Below are positions 52,307 through 60,228 of a stretch of 64,000 nt of DNA, piece after piece. The DNA comes from Sphingomonas sp. LM7 (GTDB taxonomy: Bacteria; Pseudomonadota; Alphaproteobacteria; Sphingomonadales; Sphingomonadaceae). The notes under the pieces were generated by a model. That model searched no databases and was not told the DNA's origin. It was given only the letters and a program-made list of their open reading frames with translations. The stretch spans positions 186,001-250,000 of the forward strand of contig NZ_CP019511.1 in assembly GCF_002002925.1 (NCBI RefSeq). Direction: 5' to 3'. Positions within the stretch are counted from its first letter, which is position 1. Each line of letters opens with the position of its first letter. Position numbers and translations under genes: made by a program.

Positions 52307-53271
52307 GCGCGTGCCTCCGTTGCGAGTACGCCCAGCGCGTTTCTCGCCGCGGCGCGCAAATCGGGGTGCGGATCTTCGTCGGCCATCGTGTGGAGCCGCG
52401 CGCGGGCACGGCCTTCGTTCAGGCGGAACAGCTCGGTGGTCGCGTGCCAGCGCAGGAAGAAGCTGTCGTCATGCGTGAAGGGCTCGACCACCGCATCGTC
52501 CTCGCTGCGGCCCAGCGTGGCGAGGAAGGAGAGCAGCATCTGGCTGCGCGAGGCATTGTCGCTGGTGCTGCACGCGGCGACGGCAGTGAAATCCTCTGAA
52601 TCATATTCGATCAGCAACGGCGCGCGATCGAGCAGGATTTCGGCCTGAAGCACGACGATATCGGCGATGGCGTGCTCGATGACATAGCTCTGGGTACGCC
52701 CGTCGAGCGTCAGGATGTCGCCGTCTTCCAGCGCGCGATGCCCGGCCGGGCGGCACGCCAGACCATCGTCGAGGCTGAAATTGTCCGATACTGCGGGCGC
52801 GCTCCACATCCGGAGCAGGCCGCCGCCGGCGCGCAGGAACTTCTGCACCGAGACGGTACCGGTGAAGGTGATCGCCGCGGGACCGCTGCGCTGCATCTTC
52901 TTGGCCGCCAGCACATCGACCGGCAGGCTGTTCAGCGCGATGTTGACGTGGCGATGGGCGAAGACGGCGACGCCGCGCTGGAATCCGTTGCTGGTCGGCG
53001 CGAGCGGCGGCTCGAAATAGGCGTCGTGAAGCGCGTCCTGCGCCATTGCCGCGATCCAGCCGTCGATCCAGTCGGTGTCGGCAAAGGCTGACGCTACCAA
53101 CTCGCGGACGGTTTCAGCGGTTGGATCGACGAGTGCGTCGAGCGCTGCGTGGAGCGAAGCCAGCGCCGGCTGGAGGCGCCAGTGGTGCGCGGGCAGGCTG
53201 GTGGGGAGCGCGCCGCCGCGGGGCCGCTGCGCCTGGGTGAAATAGTGCCGAAGTTCCTGCCTGGAAATCAT
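52294..53271 (-). CDS. Putative peptide-cluster protein P4, HEAT-like C-terminus
   Basis: A 325-aa soluble protein with the same layout as P2: helical N-terminus, a central beta-rich part (DILTLDGRTQSYVIEHAIAD, IVVLQAEILLDRAPLLIEYD) and HEAT-like repeats (DDSFFLRWHATTELFRLNEG, DPHPDLRAAARNALGVLATE). The ATG at 53269-53271 has the SD GGAGGA. P2 and P4 are far less alike than P1 and P3. Confidence 0.7.
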   Translation of the reverse strand: MISRQELRHYFTQAQRPRGGALPTSLPAHHWRLQPALASLHAALDALVDPTAETVRELVASAFADTDWIDGWIAAMAQDALHDAYFEPPLAPTSNGFQRGVAVFAHRHVNIALNSLPVDVLAAKKMQRSGPAAITFTGTVSVQKFLRAGGGLLRMWSAPAVSDNFSLDDGLACRPAGHRALEDGDILTLDGRTQSYVIEHAIADIVVLQAEILLDRAPLLIEYDSEDFTAVAACSTSDNASRSQMLLSFLATLGRSEDDAVVEPFTHDDSFFLRWHATTELFRLNEGRARARLHTMADEDPHPDLRAAARNALGVLATEARACHA

Positions 53272-53385
53272 ACATCCTCCAAGGCCAGGCACGGGTCCGC
53301 GCACACCGCACCGTTGTCGGCGGCGGCGGGATCATTGGCTGGCTTGTATGCAGACGTTTAAGTTCGAGCGTCCGGCGTGGTGCCG

Positions 53386-53412
53386 GGCCGGGAGCGGCGA
53401 CCGCCCCCGGCC
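53386..53412 (-). terminator. Strong GC hairpin directly behind peptide D
   Basis: GGCCGGG/CCCGGCC outer and GCGG/CCGC inner pairing around a CGA loop begins 6 nt past the peptide D stop. No T-run follows. Its position matches the hairpin behind peptide B. Confidence 0.65.
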
Positions 53413-53418
53413 GATCGG

Positions 53419-53559
53419 CTAGCCGCCGATCAGGTAGGTGCCGACAATCACGCCGATGCAGACCGGTCCTCCGACCTCCTGCCGGGTGACATGGCCGCAA
53501 AAGCCCACCGGCGTGCGGAGGGTGAAAGCGGAAGCGTGTACGTTGCTGGTCTTCGTCAT
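53419..53559 (-). CDS. Small peptide D, 46 aa, candidate precursor
   Basis: MTKTSNVHASAFTLRTPVGF, then CGHVTRQEVGGPVCIGVIVG and TYLIGG. Two Cys (residues 21 and 34) flank a GG. It lacks LPxLDxEVG but matches the others in size, strand, SD quality (GGGGGA) and hydrophobic Gly/Ile/Val tail. It precedes P4 by 147 nt. Confidence 0.7.
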   Translation of the reverse strand: MTKTSNVHASAFTLRTPVGFCGHVTRQEVGGPVCIGVIVGTYLIGG

Positions 53560-53801
53560 CGATGTTCCCCCGAAAAGCAGCCGGCAGGACCGGCCAGTAC
53601 CTCCCAAATCGCGGCCCCCGGCGCACAAGTCTCCGCTTCGCCGATCGCGTGATATCGCGTTCGGCGGACCGGTGTCCGTCTGAGGCTTTCGACGAGAACG
53701 GCTGTTCAAAGCCGTCAATCAATTAGTCTCACTGCGGGAGAAAACCTGTCGCACTATTTCGAATTATTTTTCGAAAGGCGGAACTTAGCGGCGCGGCGCC
53801 T

Positions 53802-54416
53802 TCAAAGGCCGAGCATCAACTGGTCGATCGCAGTTTCGCGCCGATGGTCCGCGAGCACATCGGACAGCTGGCGAATGACGGCGCGCTGGCGCCGCAGCCG
53901 GAAGATCAGGAAGGCAATCGTGGCGGCGAGCACCGCGAGGCCGAGCACCGCCGACCAGCTGAGCAGCGTATCCAGCAGGTGCGGGCCGAGCGGGCGTCCG
54001 TCGCGCTGGCTCAGTACCGCGAACAGCATCCCGAGCAAGGTCGCCGGCCCGAACAGCGTGATGTCGAACAAGGTGCGGCGGACGCGGGCGCGGTATCGCC
54101 GGATCTGGCCTTCGAGGAAGCTTTCGCGATCGCGCTGGTCGGCGCCCCATTCGACGCGGCGGAGACGATAGCGGGTGCGTGCCGACCAGAGCAGCAGCAG
54201 GACGATCATCACGCCGACTGCGAGAGATCCCAGAGTGAACTTCCGCCAGATGCCGAAGACGACGAAGACGGTCAGGCAGGCGCTGACCAGCAATTCGGCG
54301 CGTTCGATCCAGCGCGCGCGGCGCAGCGCCCGCTCCGACGCTGCCGACACTTCTTCGGCCGGATGCGCGACGCTGCCGCGCCACAGCTCGGAGAGATCGT
54401 CGTACTCACCGTCCAT
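53802..54416 (-). CDS. Membrane protein partner of the sigma factor, possible anti-sigma factor
   Basis: A 204-aa protein. Residues 1-35 are acidic and soluble (MDGEYDDLSELWRGSVAHPA), followed by four TM helices near 42-60, 62-80, 118-138 and 150-172, and a charged C-terminus. It is coupled to the sigma gene (11-nt overlap), the classic sigma/anti-sigma order, but no zinc-binding anti-sigma HxxxCxxC is present. The role is inferred from position. Confidence 0.7.
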   Translation of the reverse strand: MDGEYDDLSELWRGSVAHPAEEVSAASERALRRARWIERAELLVSACLTVFVVFGIWRKFTLGSLAVGVMIVLLLLWSARTRYRLRRVEWGADQRDRESFLEGQIRRYRARVRRTLFDITLFGPATLLGMLFAVLSQRDGRPLGPHLLDTLLSWSAVLGLAVLAATIAFLIFRLRRQRAVIRQLSDVLADHRRETAIDQLMLGL

Positions 54417-54912
54417 GTGCCGCCCCCATATGTTCGACGAGCGACGCCTTGGCCCGCTGGCAGCGGAGCATCGCGGCATTGGCGGTGATCCCCAATGTCT
54501 CGCCGATTTCGATGAACGAGAAGCCTTCCAGCATCAGCGTTGCCGTCTCCCGCTGGGCCACACTCAACTCGCGCATCGCCGCCAACAGCCGTGCCCGTCG
54601 ATCCGCGACAATCGCCGCTTCGTCGGGCTGCAGGTCGGCAGTGGGAAGCTCTTCGTCCAACTCCTCTGTAACAGGACTTCGCACGCGGCGCGAGACGTGC
54701 GTCACTGCGCGCTTCTGGGCAATGCTCGCGACATAGGTCTTGAGCGAAGACTGGCCGCGAAAGGACGGCAGCGCGCGCCATACGGCGAGGACTATCTCCT
54801 GCTTGAGATCCTCGCGCTGGCTGGGATCGGCTTCATAGGCCAGCGCTATGCGCGAAAGCAGCCCGGAGTGGGACCGTATGACGTCGTCAAAGCTTATAGC
54901 GCTCTGGCTCAA
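54406..54912 (-). CDS. ECF-type RNA polymerase sigma factor
   Basis: A 168-aa sigma-70 family factor. Region 2 is REDLKQEIVLAVWRALPSFR with FRGQSSLKTYVASIAQKRAV; region 4 is MRELSVAQRETATLMLEGFS followed by FIEIGETLGITANAAMLRCQ. It lacks regions 1 and 3. It is upstream of the peptide cluster on the same strand, 850 nt before peptide D, and may control it. Confidence 0.9.
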   Translation of the reverse strand: MSQSAISFDDVIRSHSGLLSRIALAYEADPSQREDLKQEIVLAVWRALPSFRGQSSLKTYVASIAQKRAVTHVSRRVRSPVTEELDEELPTADLQPDEAAIVADRRARLLAAMRELSVAQRETATLMLEGFSFIEIGETLGITANAAMLRCQRAKASLVEHMGAAHGR

Positions 54913-55032
54913 GACGTTTACCCGCCCCCGGACAAGCAGTTACTTTCAATGGCCTAACGCGATCTGCTGCGACAGGGAAGCGTTCTTGTCGGGATTTGGC
55001 GGTTACGGCGCTATTCAGCATGCTTGGGCAAG

Positions 55033-55051
55033 TATTGCTATAAATGAAACA
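55033..55051. promoter_or_regulatory. Degenerate TGTWGC-N7-GCWACA operator before the esterase
   Basis: TATTGC-TATAAAT-GAAACA, with one mismatch per half-site to the consensus found at 57108 and 60175. It lies 46 nt upstream of the esterase start. Confidence 0.45.
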
Positions 55052-55097
55052 TCGTGCTTTTGGCACGTCGCGGCGAGGGTGACCGTGGAGAAAGACG

Positions 55098-56057
55098 ATG
55101 CTGGCGACTTCCCGACGGGCATTCCTTGCGATGACGGCCGCGGTCGCGCCGCAGTCGTTCGATTTCTCCGCCGATCCTGCCGAGCCGGACAAGGTGATCC
55201 CACTATGGCCGGAAGGACGAATGCCGGGCATTGCCACGCGGAAGATGGCGGAGCGCGTCATCGACCAGGTCGACGTGCTGGGGCTGCGCTATCGGGTGGC
55301 CGAGCAGGTGCAGCGGCCGAGCATCGCATATTTCCGGCCCGAAAAGCCCAATGGCGCGGCGATCCTGATCATTCCAGGCGGCGGCTACACGCGCGTGGGC
55401 ATCGATCGCGAAGGCTATGAGACGGCGCGGTGGTCGCGCGCGCAAGGTGTCGCCGCGTTCGTGTTGCGATACCGGCTGCCCGGCGACCGCTGGAGCAGCG
55501 GACCCAAAGTGGCGTTCCAGGACGCCCAGCGCGCGATGCGGCTGATCCGCGCCGGCGGCGGCTGGTCGATCGATCCGGCGCGCGTCGCGGTGCTTGGCGG
55601 CTCGGCAGGCGGGCATCTGGCGGGCAGTTTGTGCACGCGGGTGTATGAGCAGAGCTATGACGCAGTCGATGCGGCGGATCGCTTCGTCACGCGTCCCGAT
55701 GGCGCGGTCCTGCTCTATCCGGTGGTCTCGATGCAGGCCGGGTTCGACAGCGCGTCGCGGCGGGCGCTGCTCGGCACGGACCCTGTGCAGGCCGACGCCG
55801 ATGCCTGGTCGCTCGAGCGCACTATTCCCAGCGTGTCGCCGCCGCTGATGCTCGTTCATTCGCTCGCAGACCGGACGGTGCCCTGGCGCCATACGATGCT
55901 GTTGTTCGAGGCAGTGCGCGCGAGCGGCGGCGCCGTCGATCTTCACCTCTTCCAGGATGGTGCGCACGGGCTGGGGCTGCGCGGCGATCCTTCGTGGCCG
56001 ATGTCCGAATGGCCGACGCTCGCGCTTCGCTGGCTGCGGCGCAACCGGCTGGCCTAG
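55098..56057 (+). CDS. Tat-exported alpha/beta-hydrolase, acetyl-esterase-like
   Basis: A 319-aa serine esterase of the BD-FAE/Aes-like group. A twin-arginine signal (ATSRRAFLAMTAAVA) points to Tat export. The oxyanion motif IPGGGYTRVG, nucleophile elbow LGGSAGGHLAG, acid in SLADRTVPW and His in DGAHGLGL form an intact active site. Such enzymes remove acetyl groups from plant polysaccharides, which fits the sugar-acid genes beyond. It is divergent from the sigma factor gene. Confidence 0.87.
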   Translation: MLATSRRAFLAMTAAVAPQSFDFSADPAEPDKVIPLWPEGRMPGIATRKMAERVIDQVDVLGLRYRVAEQVQRPSIAYFRPEKPNGAAILIIPGGGYTRVGIDREGYETARWSRAQGVAAFVLRYRLPGDRWSSGPKVAFQDAQRAMRLIRAGGGWSIDPARVAVLGGSAGGHLAGSLCTRVYEQSYDAVDAADRFVTRPDGAVLLYPVVSMQAGFDSASRRALLGTDPVQADADAWSLERTIPSVSPPLMLVHSLADRTVPWRHTMLLFEAVRASGGAVDLHLFQDGAHGLGLRGDPSWPMSEWPTLALRWLRRNRLA

Positions 56058-56079
56058 CGTTTGGCCCTGGCTGATCGGG

Positions 56080-56174
56080 GCGCGCGTTTGCGAAAGCAAA
56101 GGTCACATTGGGGTCACACTGTCGCGCATGTTCCAGCGGGAGCGTGGCCCTGCGGAAAATCGCAAAGGTCGAGC
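56080..56174 (-). repeat. Dispersed ~90-bp intergenic repeat, copy 2 (inverted)
   Basis: Reverse-complement match to 41109-41193 with about 10 extra bases (a duplicated TGTGACC-like block). It lies between the convergent esterase and lactonase genes. Confidence 0.8.
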
Positions 56175-56211
56175 CCAGCCGCACCCGATCGTATCCAACT
56201 GGGGCCAGACC

Positions 56212-57096
56212 CTAGCCGGCGAAGCGCGCCACCGGTTGCCCCGCGACTGCGAGGCGATAGGCGAGGAGCGCGCCGGAAGCGCCGAACGCCGGATCGTCCG
56301 GATTGAGGCCGATGCGGGCGCTGGTGACGTAAAGCGTGCGCAGATCGGTGTCGCCGAACGCGCAACTGGTCGGGCGCGGGCAGGGCGTCGGCAGCCAGTC
56401 GATCGGTACGCCCTGGGGCGAGAGGATGACGATCCCGCTGCCGTCCCACATCGCACACCAGATACGTCCCACGGCATCGACTGCGAGACCGTCGGGCTTG
56501 CCCGGCACGCCTTCGAAGCCGGACAATAGTTCGCGGTGCCCGAGCGCGCCGCGCGCGGCGTCATAGTGGAAACGGTACAGGTGCCGCGGTACGGTATCGA
56601 TCAGATAGAAGAAGCGGCCGTCGGGGCTCCATCCCATGCCGTTGCAGACGTCGAACCCCGAGGCGATCGGCTCGGGCGCGACGCCGCCTTCGAACCTGAA
56701 CAGCGTGCCGCCGCCGCTGCTCCCGTCGCGTGCGCGGCTGCCGATCCAGAAACGGCCGGCGGAGTCGCATTTGCCGTCGTTGAAGGTGATGCCGCGCATG
56801 TCGGGCGAGGGCAGGCGTTCGAGGGGCCGATCCAGACGCCAGCGATATAGCCCGTCGTCGGTGGCGAGGATCGCAGTCCCGGCATCGATCGGTGCGGCGG
56901 ACCCGACCCGGTGGGGGAAGCGGTGGGTTTGGGTGGCGCCGGTCGCGGGATCGAGCGTCGCATAGCGTTGGCCGGCGATGTCCACCCAGGCGAGACGGCT
57001 TGCCCCGGCGATCCAGTACGGACATTCGCCCAGTTCGGCATCGATGTCGTACCGCCGTGGCGCAGCATTGTCGTCGGTCCAGAGGCGAGGGCGCAC
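56212..57096 (-). CDS. SMP-30/gluconolactonase/LRE family protein
   Basis: A 294-aa six-bladed beta-propeller lactonase. Metal-ligand motifs are ELGECPYWIAGASRLAWVDI (Glu), MRGITFNDGKCDSAGRFWIG (Asn/Asp), GMGWSPDGRFFYLIDT and GKPDGLAVDAVGRIWCAMW (Asp). It opens sugar lactones such as galactono- or arabinono-lactone. The GTG at 57096 has AGGA 8 nt upstream. It is divergent from the transporter with a shared palindromic site. Confidence 0.9.
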   Translation of the reverse strand: MRPRLWTDDNAAPRRYDIDAELGECPYWIAGASRLAWVDIAGQRYATLDPATGATQTHRFPHRVGSAAPIDAGTAILATDDGLYRWRLDRPLERLPSPDMRGITFNDGKCDSAGRFWIGSRARDGSSGGGTLFRFEGGVAPEPIASGFDVCNGMGWSPDGRFFYLIDTVPRHLYRFHYDAARGALGHRELLSGFEGVPGKPDGLAVDAVGRIWCAMWDGSGIVILSPQGVPIDWLPTPCPRPTSCAFGDTDLRTLYVTSARIGLNPDDPAFGASGALLAYRLAVAGQPVARFAG

Positions 57097-57107
57097 GCGC
57101 AAAGTCC

Positions 57108-57126
57108 TGTTGCTATAAACGCTACA
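57108..57126. promoter_or_regulatory. TGTTGC-N7-GCTACA palindromic operator
   Basis: A 19-bp inverted repeat in the 88-nt divergent gap of the lactonase and transporter genes. It shares both half-sites with the site at 60175-60193. A repressor of the GntR or LacI class is likely. Confidence 0.65.
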
Positions 57127-57184
57127 TATGCTAGCCTGCTTGCCATGATCCGGCAAGCACAGGCCGGGCAAAAGGGAGAGCTGC

Positions 57185-58429
57185 GTGCCGATCGAGCCGC
57201 TTGTATCGCGTTTCCGCTGGACGATCGTGGGAATGCTCGCGCTTGCCGCGGTGCTCAACTATGTCGACCGGCAGACGCTCGCACTGATGGCGGGCGTGGT
57301 GCAGCGCGACCTCGGCATCGACGACGTCAGCTACGCCTGGTTGGTCAACGCATTCCTCGCGGCATATATGATCGGCGGGCTGATCAGCGCATGGCTCGTC
57401 GCGCGGCTCGGCGCGGGCAGGGCGATGGCGGTGCTGGTGACGGGCTGGTCGCTGGCGAGCGCCGCATCGGGGCTGGTGCACGATCCCTGGCAGCTCGCGA
57501 TGACGCGCTTCGTGCTCGGCATCGCGGAGGCGGGCGGCTGGATCGCCTCGGCAAAGCTTGTCCAGGAATGGTTTCCCAAGGGCGAGCAGGCGCTGGGTAT
57601 CGGCATCTATTCGGCGGCGGCGCATATCGGCGCCGCATTGTCGCCGCTGGCGATCACTGCGCTGCTGCTCTCGGTCGGGTGGAGAATCACCTTCGGGCTG
57701 ACCGGCGCGGTCGGGATATTGTGGCTGCTGGCATGGCTGGCACTCTACCGCCCTGCGCAGAAGCCGGTGCGCAGCATCGACGAACCCGTCGATCCCGAGC
57801 CGGGATCTGCGGCGTGGAGCGAGATTTTCGCGACGCGCGGCGTGTGGGGCATCGCCACGGCCAACGCGCTGGTGAACCCGGTGTGGTTCTTCTATTTGTT
57901 CTGGTTCCCCAAATACCTGACCGAGGAGCGCGGGCTGACCATCGCCGAGATGGGGCGGCTGAGCTGGATCGTCTATGCCGCGGCCGGGCTGGGCTCGATC
58001 GCCGGCGGGGTCGCCTCGGGCGCGCTGATCCGCCGCGGCATGCGTCCGGCACGCGCGCGCGTCGCCGCGATGGCGGCCGTCGCAATGGTCGCGCCGCTCG
58101 GTGCGCTCAATGCGCTGGAGCCGAGCGTCGCGATCAGCCTTGCGCTCGGCGCGCTGGTCGCCTTCGGGCACACCGCCTGGGTCACCAACCAGACTGCCCT
58201 GTTCGTCGATCTCTATCCGCCGCATCAGGTCGGCCGGGTGATGGGAATCGCCGGGGTGGTCACCGGGCTGGTGACGATCCTGTCGACCTATATGGTCGGG
58301 CAGCTCGTCGCGAGCATCACGTATCGCCCGATGTTCCTGGTGATCGCGATTGCCTATCCGCTCGGGCTGGCGGCGGCGTTCTTCGCGACGACGCAGCGGC
58401 GCGCGGCGCCGGTGGCGGCCGCGGCATGA
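57185..58429 (+). CDS. MFS transporter, anion:cation symporter (sugar-acid) type
   Basis: A 414-aa, 12-TM major facilitator. LNYVDRQTLALMAGVVQRDL and GIAEAGGWIASAKLVQEWFP are typical of the ACS subfamily (ExuT/DgoT-like uptake of hexuronates or aldonates). GTG at 57185 follows AGGGAG. Its stop overlaps the kinase start (ATGA). Confidence 0.9.
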   Translation: MPIEPLVSRFRWTIVGMLALAAVLNYVDRQTLALMAGVVQRDLGIDDVSYAWLVNAFLAAYMIGGLISAWLVARLGAGRAMAVLVTGWSLASAASGLVHDPWQLAMTRFVLGIAEAGGWIASAKLVQEWFPKGEQALGIGIYSAAAHIGAALSPLAITALLLSVGWRITFGLTGAVGILWLLAWLALYRPAQKPVRSIDEPVDPEPGSAAWSEIFATRGVWGIATANALVNPVWFFYLFWFPKYLTEERGLTIAEMGRLSWIVYAAAGLGSIAGGVASGALIRRGMRPARARVAAMAAVAMVAPLGALNALEPSVAISLALGALVAFGHTAWVTNQTALFVDLYPPHQVGRVMGIAGVVTGLVTILSTYMVGQLVASITYRPMFLVIAIAYPLGLAAAFFATTQRRAAPVAAAA

Positions 58430-59337
58430 GCGCGCCGTTCATTGCCGTCGAATGGGCGACGACGCAGCTGCGTGCACGGCTGCTGGCGCCTGACGGGACC
58501 AGCCTCGGCGAATATCGCGAGGCCGTGCGCCTTGCGGATCTCGACCGCGAGGGCATCGCCGCGCATCTCGACGCGATCGTCTCGCACCTTGCCGAGGGGG
58601 CGGAACGGATATTGCTGAGCGGCATGATCGGTTCGGCGATGGGCTGGCGCGAAGTGCCGCGCGTGGCATGTCCGGCGGGGGCAGAGGCGATTGCGCGCGG
58701 CGTGGTCGAGGATCGGATCGGCGCGCATCGCGTCGCCTTCGTACCCGGGCTGCATTGCACGTCGCGCTTCGGCGATCCCGACGTGCTGCGCGGCGAGGAA
58801 ATCGCGGCGCTGGGCGTGCTCGCCGAGCTGGGGCAGGAGCGGGCGCAATTGCTCTCGGTGCCGGGGATGCACGGCAAGTGGCTCGATCTGGGTGCGGGAC
58901 GCGTCCAATCATTCAGCACGTCGATGACTGTCGATCTTCACCAGCTGCTCGCCGAGCACAGCATCCTCGCGCCGCTGATGACGCCGCCGCCGGAGGACAT
59001 GGAGGCGTTTGCCAAGGGCGTGCACCGCGCCGCAGGTGGAGGCGGGATTGCCCGGCTGCTGTTCGCGGCGCGATCGGCTGTCGTGCTGGGCGCGTTGCAC
59101 GAAGCGGCCGCCGCGAGCTATTTGTGGGGTGTGCTGATCGGATCGGACGTTCGCGAGCAAATCGGGGGAGGGGCCGACGTGCGCGTGATCGGCGCGGCGC
59201 CCGCAGCATCGCTGTTTCGCGCGGCGATCGTGCAGCTTGGCGGTGTTGCGCGGGAAGCCGATTCCGATGCGACGATGGCGCGCGGGTTCGCCGCGATTGC
59301 GCGGCTGCTCGGCCCGGCATGGGAGCAGGCGGCATGA
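58426..59337 (+). CDS. dgoK: 2-dehydro-3-deoxygalactonokinase
   Basis: A 303-aa kinase that phosphorylates 2-keto-3-deoxygalactonate in the De Ley-Doudoroff galactonate route. Motifs include FIAVEWATTQLRARLLAPDG, ILLSGMIGSAMGWREVPRVA, LRGEEIAALGVL and SVPGMHGKWLDLGAGRVQSF. Substrate assignment follows the DgoK family. It is coupled to the transporter upstream and the SDR downstream. Confidence 0.92.
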   Translation: MSAPFIAVEWATTQLRARLLAPDGTSLGEYREAVRLADLDREGIAAHLDAIVSHLAEGAERILLSGMIGSAMGWREVPRVACPAGAEAIARGVVEDRIGAHRVAFVPGLHCTSRFGDPDVLRGEEIAALGVLAELGQERAQLLSVPGMHGKWLDLGAGRVQSFSTSMTVDLHQLLAEHSILAPLMTPPPEDMEAFAKGVHRAAGGGGIARLLFAARSAVVLGALHEAAAASYLWGVLIGSDVREQIGGGADVRVIGAAPAASLFRAAIVQLGGVAREADSDATMARGFAAIARLLGPAWEQAA

Positions 59338-60068
59338 GTGGGCGCTATGCAGGCGAAATAGCGCTGGTGACCGGTGCGGCGGGCGGGATCGGCGGCGCGA
59401 TCGCGCGGCGGTTCGCATCCGAAGGCGCGCGGGTGATCGCCGTCGATCGCACCAAGGCAGTGATCGGCGACTCCGTGCTGGCCGACCTCGCCGATCCCGC
59501 CGCCGTGCCTGCGCTGGCGGTCGCGCTGGAGGCACAGGGGATCTATCCGAGCGTGGTCGTCCACGCCGCCGCCAATGGCGAGAGCAGGGCGACGATGGCG
59601 ACCGACGCGGCCTTCCTGAGGGACATGTTCGCCGTCAATGTCGGTGCGGTGTTCGCGCTGGCGCAGGCCTTCGCCCCGGCGATGCAGGCGCGCCGTGCCG
59701 GGGCCTTCCTGTTCATTTCTTCGATCAATTCGACATTCGCGACGCCGGGGCTCGCCGCTTATGCTGCGTCCAAGGCGGCGCTCGACAGCGTCACGCGTAC
59801 GCTGGCGCTCGAGCTCGCGCCGGACGGCGTTCGCGTCAATGCCATTCGCCCGGCTTCGATCGATACGCCGCTGCTTCGGCGCGGGTTCGACTCCCAGCCC
59901 GATCCGGAAGCGGCGCGGATGCGGAACGTGACGCGCCATCCGCTTGGCCGGCTGGGCACCGCCGAGGATGTCGCTGCCCTCGCGGCCTTCCTGTGTTCAG
60001 CGGAGGCGGGGTGGATCACCGGCGGTGACTATCTGGTTGATGGCGGCGCTGCGGTCACGCGTCGGTAA
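59334..60068 (+). CDS. SDR family oxidoreductase, probable sugar dehydrogenase
   Basis: A 244-aa short-chain dehydrogenase: cofactor motif VTGAAGGIGGAIARRFASEG, catalytic Ser in FISSINSTFATPG and YAASKAALDSVTRTLALELA (Tyr-X3-Lys), and a C-terminal ITGGDYLVDGGAAV. In this context it may oxidise galactose, fucose or arabinose to a lactone. The last step of the pathway cannot be read from it. Confidence 0.9.
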   Translation: MSGRYAGEIALVTGAAGGIGGAIARRFASEGARVIAVDRTKAVIGDSVLADLADPAAVPALAVALEAQGIYPSVVVHAAANGESRATMATDAAFLRDMFAVNVGAVFALAQAFAPAMQARRAGAFLFISSINSTFATPGLAAYAASKAALDSVTRTLALELAPDGVRVNAIRPASIDTPLLRRGFDSQPDPEAARMRNVTRHPLGRLGTAEDVAALAAFLCSAEAGWITGGDYLVDGGAAVTRR

Positions 60069-60174
60069 GCACATAAAGCAACGTTACGCAGGGTCTTCGC
60101 GTTGCTCGGCGCGAGGGTTTTGGGCGTTCTATCTCCCCGATGGGTAGTATCCTGACAATTCTTGGCGCTTGACA

Positions 60175-60193
60175 TGTAGCTAAATGTGCAACA
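60175..60193. promoter_or_regulatory. TGTAGC-N7-GCAACA operator in the receptor promoter
   Basis: It lies directly behind a -35-like TTGACA at 60169-60174 and 36 nt upstream of the receptor start, a position that would block RNA polymerase. It shares half-sites with 57108-57126. Confidence 0.65.
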
Positions 60194-60228
60194 CTCTTGT
60201 CGCATAAGAACGATAACGGGAGGATTGC

